A stretch of DNA of 64,000 nucleotides from positions 121,990,485-122,054,484 of the forward strand of contig CM077664.1 in the NCBI GenBank assembly GCA_039707655.1, written 5' to 3'. The notes below the pieces were generated by a model. The model did not search any database, was not told where the DNA came from, and saw nothing but the letters and a program-made list of their open reading frames with translations. The position numbers and the translations under genes are program-made. The DNA is from Elymus sibiricus. Lineage: Eukaryota > Streptophyta > Magnoliopsida > Poales > Poaceae. Below are positions 57,176-64,000 of this stretch, piece after piece (the first letter of the stretch is position 1; each line of letters begins with the position of its first letter).

Positions 57176-60100
57176 CTATTTCGGGTGCGGGGGTAACTGG
57201 CCGAGGTCGACGTGTGCAGCCTTGATGCGCTTCAAAGAGCGGGCAGCATGTTTACTGCTGCGGACTGCCTCCTCGGACGCTTGAACCTCGACTGCGAAAG
57301 CCGCGGTCTGTTCCTCTGTCCGAAGTGAGCGTTCTGTGTTACCATTGACAGTGATAACGCCCTTGGGTCCCGGCATTTTAAGCTTGAGATAGGCATAATG
57401 CGGGACTGCGTTAAAGCGGGCGAAGGCTGTGCGCCCTAGGAGCGCGTGGTACCCACTCCAGAAGGGTACGATGTCGAAGATTAACTCCTCGCTTCTGAAG
57501 TTCTTGGGTGAACCGAAGACTACCTCTAGGGTTATCGTCCCCGTACAACGGGCTTCGACGCCTGGGATGACACCTTTAAAGGTGGTAGAGCTCGGCTTGA
57601 TCCGAGATGAGTCGATACCCATCTTCCGAACTGTATCCTCGTAAATGAGGTTAAGGCTGCTTCCCCCATCCATTAGGACACGTGTTAGATGATAACCATC
57701 AACGATGGGGTCCAAGATGAGCGCTGCCGATCCGCCATGCCTGATGCTGGTCGGATGGTCATGCTTATCGAAAGTGATCGGGTAAGCCGACCACGGGTTA
57801 TACTTCGGGGCGACTGGCTCCAGCGCGTATACGTCCCGAAGTGCACGTTTCCGCTCCCTCCTGGGGATGTGGGTGACGTAGATCATATTGACCTCCGTTA
57901 CCTCGTTTGGAAACTTCTTCTGCCCTCCATTAGTGGGCTGCCGAGGTTCATCCTCGTCGTCGCTGCGGTGTTGGGTTTTATTTTGGCCCTCTGCCGCTAT
58001 CTTCCCAGCTTGCTTAAACACCCAGCAACTCCTGTTAGTGTGGGTTGCTGGTTTTTCTTGGGTACCGTGAATCCCACATGGGTGGTCCAGGAGTCTGTCA
58101 AGCTGGCTAGGTCCATCTTTGTTCCCCTTATAGGGTTTTATTTTCTGCCCGGATTTAGGTCCGGTGAATCCTGCGTTGACCGCGGCGTCTTCAGTGTCGC
58201 TTCCGCCATTTTTATACCTGCGCTTATTTTTATTGCGCTTTGATTTTCCATTAGCGTCGCGAATTTCCGAGGTGTCTGCCTCGCCATTGTGGGTACTTCG
58301 GGCGAGCCAGCTATCTTCTCCCGCGCAAAAGCGAGTCATTAGTGAAGTCAGGGCTGCCATAGTTCTCGGTTTATCCTGTCCGAGCTGTCGAGCCAACCAT
58401 TCATCTGGGATATTGTTTTTGAAAGCGGCGATGGCTTTGGCCTCGGAGCAGTCTATAATCTGGTTCTTCTTAGTGAGGAACCTGTTCCAGAACTTGCGGG
58501 CAGATTCGCCTGGCTGCTGGGTGACACGGCTGAGGTCATCAGCGTCCGGAGGTTGGACATATGTGCCCTGGAAGTTAGCTCGAAAGGCGTCTTCAAGGGC
58601 CTCCCAGCTGCCGATAGAATGAGGAGGTAGGCTGTTAAGCCAGTGTCTTGCCGGCCCCTTTAGTTTGAGCGGCAGATATTTAATGGCATGGAGATCATCT
58701 CCATTGGCCATGTGTATATGCAGGAGGAATTCCTCGATCCAAACTGCCAGGTCCGTGGTGCCATCATATGACTCTATGTTGATGGGTTTAAACCCTTCCG
58801 GGAATTGATGCTCCATCACCCTGTCTGTAAAGCAGATTGGGTGAGCTGGACCTCGGGACCGAGGAGGATCTCGTCGGGTCTCGGGAGAGAGCCGTGAGTA
58901 AGCTTGATTTCCGGCACGGTCGTTCCTGTCCATCCAGGCGTTGTAGCCGTTGGGCCTAGCAGGGGCGCGTCCCCTGGATCCGTAGATGAACCGAGGGGGA
59001 GCCCTATTTTCTTCAATACGACGTCTAGCGTCATGAGGATCCAGGTTGTCCACGGGGTCTTTACCATGATGGCGTGGGGGCGGCCTGTCACCTTGGTCTT
59101 CTCGTCTTGGCCTGTCCCGGCCTCTAGGGGGCCGATCGAGGTCGTCAGCGAGTTCTTCATCAAATTCTGGTAGGAGGCGCCTGCGTGGGTAAGACTTCGG
59201 CGCACTATGGCGTCGGTTTTCCATATCCTGCTCGGCAGAGAGCACTTCAACCCACTTGTCATTTAGCGCGTCAGTATTTTCCTACAGCTGCTGCTGCTTG
59301 CGTTTTGAGCTCCGGGCCGTCGCAACGAGGCGTCGCCGGAAGCGTTCTTGTTCGAAGGGGTCCTCGGGGACGATGAAGTCCTCGGTACCGAGGCTGTCAT
59401 CCTCCTCGGACTCCGGCATGTAATTGTCGTCGGCCCCTTCGAAGAGGTCATCGGGATCAGAGTCCACAAGAGGTCGATCTGGTGTGTCGTCCCTTGCGGG
59501 GGAGGCTTGAATGTCCTCCTCGTGGTCATTGGCATCACCATCCTCCGCGTCATTGTTAGTGGCTGTCACGTCGTTGCCACTGGGTTCTCCATTATTTCCC
59601 CATCGGCGTCTGCGTCGACGTCTTGGAGGGGACTTGGGGGTATCCACCATGTAGACATCGTAGGTGGATGTGGCCGTCCACCTGCCCGTGTTAACCGGGG
59701 CTAAGGTGTCCTCAAGGGGGCCATCGGTATCTTCCTCCATGTCGGAAGGTTCGCCGTAGTCCAACACGTCGGTTAAATCGTCGACCGTGGCGACTAAGTG
59801 GGTGGTGGGTGGGGTATAAATTTCCCTGTTGTCAGCTTTAAGTCCGATTTGATCATAAACCGAAGTCTTGCCGTCTGAGATGGACATGCGCCAGATACGG
59901 TCGAGCATCTCGTCGAGCTAAGATAGCTCTTCAGGATCCATGGATGCGCCGTAGGCAGGGCTGATTTGAAGCAGCCCCGGTGTGTGACCGGACGTGTTTC
60001 CGGTTCGAGGGGAATCTGAGCATGGATCCAATTTTTGCGCCGGGATCGATTCTGGCGCTGGCGTAATTTCAGGAGTGGGTGCCGGATCTATCTCCGGACC

Positions 60101-60430
60101 GATAATCGGGAAGAGACTGGCCGGAGCGGCGGCGTCCGGAGTCTCAAGGGGCACCGTGACGGAGTTCGGTTCCGGAGTCGAGCCTCCAGAACCGGCCGAG
60201 CCTTCGATCCGGCCGGGAGTCCATCCCGATAAGACGAGCTCGCCACGGGAGTCCGCAGTGCACTCGAGGCCGCCAAAGGTCACGATCCGACCAGGGGCGT
60301 AGTTCTCGACAGAGGTCAGATGACCCGTCGAGTCGGCGCAAAATACCATGCTGCCGAAGACGAAGAGCTGTCCTGGGGCGTAGACGTCCCCACAGCCATT
60401 GATGCAGTTGATCTGAAGATGAGCCATCAA
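57176..60430 (-). pseudogene. gag-protease frame of the TAT-type element, two TAG stops
   Basis: One frame runs from ATG at 60428-60430 to the stop at 57176, about 1085 codons. It is broken only by TAG at 59918-59920 and TAG at 59282-59284. Order: a glycine/proline-rich start (HLQINCINGCGDVYAPGQLF), an acidic stretch (59300-59760), a basic region (PPRGRDRPRRED), the gag capsid core (HQFPEGFKPINIESYDGTTD, then YLPLKLKGPARHWLNSLP), a cysteine/histidine site near HPCGIHGTQEK and HTNRSCWVFK, and a protease with VLMDGGSSLNLIYED as active site and GYHALLGRTAF as second motif. The active-site triad is DGG, as is usual in this lineage. CAG at each TAG would restore the frame. No polymerase follows. 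Confidence 0.88.
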
Positions 60431-60455
60431 TCCTTCTGGTGATCACGCAGCGGAA

Positions 60456-60473
60456 CTCTCAATGAAAGCACCA
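60456..60473 (-). promoter_or_regulatory. Primer-binding site of the TAT-type element
   Basis: TGGTGCTTTCATTGAGAG on the minus strand, one base after the LTR. This site is shared by RIRE2/Grande-like elements. Confidence 0.75.
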
Positions 60474-60716
60474 GTGTCAGTGTAAAAACCGGCAGACCCC
60501 GGGGTAGGGGGTCCCGAGCTATGGATCTCGGATCGATGGTAACAGAGACAAAGGGAGACAATGTTTTACCCAGGTTCGGGCCCTCTTGATGGAGGTAAAA
60601 CCCTACGTCCTGCTTCTGTTTATATTAATGGAGGTGTATCGAGTACAGAGTTGATCTACCTCGAGATCGTAATATGTGTCTAACTACTATAGCTAGGTGT
60701 TCGATGTTGCGCTAAT

Positions 60717-62833
60717 TGTAGGAGATATGCCCTAGAGGCAATAATAAATGTTATTGATTATCTCCCTGTTCATAATTAGGTTTATGTTCCATGCTATAAC
60801 TGCTATGGTTCTCGAGTCTGCAATAACCACGAGGCTCAGAGGAAGACTCATATGCACGTGTGGAATAATAAACGGTAAAATGTATTCCTAGTCTGGCCTC
60901 TAAGACTGGCTCAAGTATTGCATGATGATCCTGTTTTCCTGATCATGGGCATGGCTATGCCGGCAATTTTGAGGGCGCAATGTTGGTAGAACACTTGTGT
61001 TGAATAGACTCGAATTGATGTTATGCTATGAGATACATTCGTCATAAGTTAATGGTTTATAACACAGAGATGGTTAACGTTTGCATAATTCCTTAGACCA
61101 TGAGAGTATCGAGTTTCTTCATGCTTGCTTCATGAACTTTGGGGTTTGTTAAACGTCATCCGTAAATGGATGGCTATTACGGCGGCTTACGGGTTCATGG
61201 AAAAGTGTGTCAAGTAACTTGATAGCTCGAGATTGGGATTTGCTCCTCTGACGATGGAGAGATATCTCTAGGCCCTCTCGGTGTTACGGTATCCATCATC
61301 GCCTGGCCAGACACAGGGTGATTTGATCACAGGGATGCCGGAACACGGGAACGAGAAAAGAGAACAATACCGGTAACGAGGTAACTGGCATAGTGGACAA
61401 GTTGTTGATCCACGGGGATGCCTACATGTCTCACCTCGGGTATTTGTAACATATCGCGAAGCAACAGGAATAGCACACGGCAACTGGAGGTTCACTCGAA
61501 TATTCATTCGTGTGGGTATAGGGATCAATATGGGTGTCCACGGCTCCGATGTTGATCATTGATCGGAAGGGGTTCCGGGTCATGTCTATGCTTCACTGAA
61601 CCTATAGGGTCACACGCTTAAGGGTCATCTATCTGCTGAATACTAGACAGGGAGTCTGAGAGAAAATCACCGAAAAAGTTTTCGGACACCGGAAAAGTTT
61701 CGGACAGCGGAAAAGTTCCGCAGAGAGAACACTGGAACAGTTTCGGTAAAACTGAAAAGTTGTTTCAGGGGATAACATAAAGTCAAATTGGTTTTGGCAC
61801 ATGCCTGATAATTCTTGGAGGGTGCCAGAATCATTCTGGAAACTTTCTGGAATTTTTCGGGATGAAAACCGGAAATGTTCCGAAGCTGCCGAAACCGCTT
61901 CAGATGCTTTTCGCAGATGAAAATCACTAAACCGGAATTGTTCCGGATCGCATTGAAAATTATTTTAGTGGGTACTGGAAATGTTCTAAGCCCACATAAA
62001 TATTTTCAGTTCGACCGGAAGCTGAAAAATGTCGTCATGAATAGTGAAAGTGCTTTTTGGTTGCTTCTTGGAGAAGCTACCTTGAGGGCATTTTGGTAAT
62101 TTTCATAGTGGATGGAAATATCTGAAAATATCTGGATAACACTATTTATGAATAGTGGAAACACTATTCATGAATAGTAGAATCACTATTATGAATAGTG
62201 AAAATATCTGAGGGCATTTTGGTACTTTTACCATTGTCTCTCACCCTATAAATAGAGGTGGAGGGTGCTCTCAAATATGACATCCTTGCTCTCATACACA
62301 TGCCATAGACTTGTCTGGCTTCTCTCTCCCTCCCAGCGAAATAGTTTCGTAGAGCCGAAAGGCTGTCTGGGTTCCGGCAGGAACTAGTTCTGGACGGCGA
62401 AGCCCTGCCGGATAGTTGAGACCGTATGTGTGAAACTCTGTAGAGAGATCGTAGTTTCGGTCTTAGTTTCGATGGTCCTCCCGAAGGGCTGTCCGAGTGA
62501 CTGTCCGAGTTTCGATGGTCCTCCCGAAGGGCTGTCCGAGTAACTGTCCGAGTTTCGATGGTCCTCCCAAAGGGCTGTCCGTGACACCGTCCGAGGGACT
62601 GTCCGACCGCCTCCCGGAGGGCTGTCCGGGGGCGGATGAGGGTATACATCCTCGCGGTTGGGAGGTTGTAAATCCTAGCTGCGGGGATCTGCACCGCCGA
62701 TCGTCATCGACTCTACTTCCGCTGCGCTACGAGTCGGTAACGAAAAAGATCAAACCTTGTATGCAGTCTCCATAGTGATCCTGGGCTGGTACGTAGGTCG
62801 GAAAATTTTTGTTTTCTGCTACGTTACCCTTCA
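60717..62833 (+). mobile_element. Angela-type solo LTR nested in the TAT-type LTR
   Basis: It starts TGTAGGAGATATGCCC and ends GTTACCCTTCA, flanked by the perfect duplication CTAAT (60712-60716 and 62834-62838). It has no interior. It is related to the LTR at 39930-41940 but has its own repeat expansions (three 43-bp units at 62467-62596). This is the youngest layer of the right nest. Confidence 0.92.
62467..62596. repeat. 43-bp tandem repeat in the Angela solo LTR
   Basis: Three units start TTTCGATGGTCCTCCCRAAGG and contain GGGCTGTCCGAGT. The older Angela LTR has only one such unit (near 41660), so the repeat number changes between copies. Confidence 0.8.
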
Positions 62834-63089
62834 CTAATGTCCCCTACGGGCTAAACCCTATGGCTTATATACACGCCAGGGAGGGTATCTAGGGTTACAA
62901 GGTCGGTATCTTGGAGTAAGGCGGCTGGAATAATCTTGGAGTGTACTGCAAGTCTTCGGTAGAGGTAGTCTTGATCACGTCTCCCGTGTGCGACTTCCGG
63001 AGTCCATCTTGATCACGTACGGGGGCATATCGGCCCATCCGAGGAGACGGGCCGGCTAGGTTGGCACCCCCTAATCCAGGACACCGTCA

Positions 63090-63732
63090 AGTAGTACCGC
63101 TCGTAACCGCCCGGTAGTACCGGCCGGAAGCACAGGCCAGAACCTAAGCGGTAGAACCGCTAAGGTTTGACCGGTAGAACCGCCGGGACGCTACAGCCAA
63201 ATGGCAGGGCGGTAGAACCGCCCCGACCACCGGTTGTACCGCCCGGTCACAGCCACCCATGCCAAGATAACAACTTGTGTACATTTGGAGAAGATTGTTT
63301 TAAGGGTAGAGGAGGCTTGGGATGGAAACTTGGCACTGTATTATGGTGAAGTAAACTCCAAGAGTGCAAGAAGCAAACGATAAAGGCCAACACTTGGAGG
63401 ATACAAACACCTAGGACCTAAAAAGAAAACTAGCAAGGCAAATAAGATCCAAAAGGAGAACCAAACCTCCACAAAGAGAGGAGGGGTGGTGGCCGAAGCC
63501 ACCTATGTTTGAGTCAATTGGTATGGCACCGCAAAGATTTTAACCTTGGGCCCATGACCAAAACTCATCTTTGAAGCACTAATACCATAAAAAATGGCTA
63601 ATGTGAAAGATTGGGTTTATTTATGCATAATAGGGGGAGGGAGAGTTCATTGAGAGAACAACACTCCCCCTAAATCCATGCCTACATCTAGAACAAGATA
63701 ATCATGATGAATGCGGTGGGGTGTGACGAGAT
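63090..63732 (-). other. Sirevirus spacer between pol and the extra gene
   Basis: It continues the Sirevirus to the right of the TAT insertion. 63090-63245 holds a dense set of GCGGTAGAACCGCC-type dyads. 63246-63732 is AT-rich, with a run of AGGGGGAG on the minus strand near 63660-63672. No gene is seen. Confidence 0.6.
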
Positions 63733-64000
63733 TCAAGACACGTTGCTCGAATCAATGATACTTAGCTCATGCCTTAACTCGCGAAATCTTGCTTCATCCA
63801 ATGGCTTCGTGAAAATATCCGCTAGTTGCTCTTGAGTTCCAACATGAATAATATCAATCTCTCCACGCTTGACGTGATCCCGGATGAAATGATGACGAAT
63901 CTCAATGTGCTTCGTCTTGCTATGTTGCACCGGATTGTAGGAGATCTTGATTGCACTTTCATTGTCACAGAAAAGAGGCACTTTGTCACAAGTGACACCG
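63733..64000 (-). CDS. C-terminal end of Sirevirus pol (RNase H), continues beyond the window
   Basis: The frame is open from the right edge to the stop at 63733. It shows PLFCDNESAIKISYNPVQHS, then TKHIEIRHHFIRDHV and EQLADIFTKPLDE, the typical end of copia RNase H. The aspartate in CDNESA is the expected metal-binding residue. No break is seen in the visible 89 codons. Together with the LTR at 47434 it fixes the minus orientation of the element. Confidence 0.9.
   Translation of the reverse strand, partial: GVTCDKVPLFCDNESAIKISYNPVQHSKTKHIEIRHHFIRDHVKRGEIDIIHVGTQEQLADIFTKPLDEARFRELRHELSIIDSSNVS

Larger units (their letters stand above)
51595..63089 (-). mobile_element. TAT-type gypsy element lacking reverse transcriptase and integrase, minus strand
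   Basis: LTRs lie at 51595-52084 and 60475-63089 (the second is split by an Angela solo LTR). Flanks are GGTAG (51590-51594) and AGTAG (63090-63094), a 5-bp duplication with one G/A change. On the minus strand: LTR, primer-binding site (60456-60473), gag and protease (60430-57176), then no pol, then a multi-exon gene on the opposite strand (52668-55906), polypurine tract, LTR. TAT-lineage elements (Retand, Grande, RIRE2) carry such opposite-strand genes. Loss of the polymerase makes this non-autonomous. The LTR pair differs by about eight transitions and one small indel, so the insertion is fairly recent. Confidence 0.9.
60475..63089 (-). repeat. 5' LTR of the TAT-type element, split by an Angela solo LTR
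   Basis: The parts 60475-60716 and 62839-63089 join at CTAAT into an LTR of 493 bp matching 51595-52084. Differences are about eight transitions plus a short region (GAGCTGCGCTCGG versus GAGCTATGGATCTCGG). Confidence 0.92.
47434..64000 (-). mobile_element. Sirevirus-type copia retrotransposon (Maximus-like), minus strand, 5' part outside
   Basis: On the minus strand: RNase H end of pol (64000-63733), spacer, then an extra gene with its own intron (51330-49439), then the 3' LTR (48938-47434). A TAT-type gypsy element (51595-63089) is inserted between pol and the extra gene. Gag, most of pol and the 5' LTR lie right of the window. An extra gene after pol and polypurine tracts of AAAAAGGGGGAG type fit Sireviruses. 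The name Maximus-like is by resemblance, helped by the many GCGGTACAACCGC-type motifs. The left flank CAAGT (47429-47433) should recur at the far end. Confidence 0.75.

Noticed and set aside
1..64000. CRISPR array, bacterial operon, defence island or phage region
   Set aside because: All repeats belong to transposable elements, genes have introns, and the content is that of a plant nuclear genome.

Overview
The window is nuclear DNA of a large-genome grass, most likely a Triticeae species (wheat, Aegilops or barley group). Nearly everything is nested transposable elements, of kinds I recognise as Triticeae: Athila-type and TAT-type gypsy elements, Angela-type and Sirevirus-type copia elements, and a CACTA element with TGTGTGCGAT subterminal repeats. 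One clearly functional single-copy gene sits among them. I see no CRISPR array, no bacterial-type operon, no rRNA gene and no convincing tRNA gene.

Left block, 1-24691, is a nest of insertions. An LTR starting TGTAACACCC (minus strand, right end at 24691) was entered by a plus-strand Athila-type element (3' LTR 22729-24137). That was entered by a minus-strand Athila-type element (gag-protease 16850-19114, one LTR from 19192). Into it went a CACTA element whose right end is 16822 and whose left end lies beyond the window. The CACTA element carries a 4.1 kb solo LTR (4598-8707, ATTAA duplication), a 505-bp tandem array, a 765-bp tandem duplication, part of a 3'-5' exonuclease gene, and two B3-domain genes. 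One B3 gene (minus strand, 3185-8728) can be read as a complete five-exon 194-residue gene with the solo LTR in its first intron. The other (plus strand, 13918-15984) has one in-frame stop. I found no CACTA transposase.

Middle block, 24692-31638, is genic. A GC-rich retroposon-like stretch precedes an intact nine-coding-exon gene (26885-31191) for an 835-residue Hsp110-type HSP70 (plant HSP70-14/15 group). A perfect three-unit heat-shock element lies at 26270-26282, and one intron uses a GC-AG boundary.

Right block, 31639-64000: a 7.6 kb element with GAGC(AA/GG)CTCTAGCAGATG termini and a TAA duplication, Harbinger-like, begins about 450 bp after the Hsp110 stop codon. It contains a MITE, a tRNA-related SINE-like sequence and a nearly complete copia element with 157-bp LTRs. 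Beyond it, an Athila LTR holds an Angela element. The Angela element holds a 1.6 kb solo LTR and a minus-strand Sirevirus. The Sirevirus holds a TAT-type gypsy element with no reverse transcriptase or integrase but with a multi-exon gene on its opposite strand, and that element holds an Angela solo LTR.

A recurring feature is that in-frame stops in element genes are TAG or TAA where CAG or CAA would restore the frame. This is what cytosine deamination of silenced, methylated DNA would produce.
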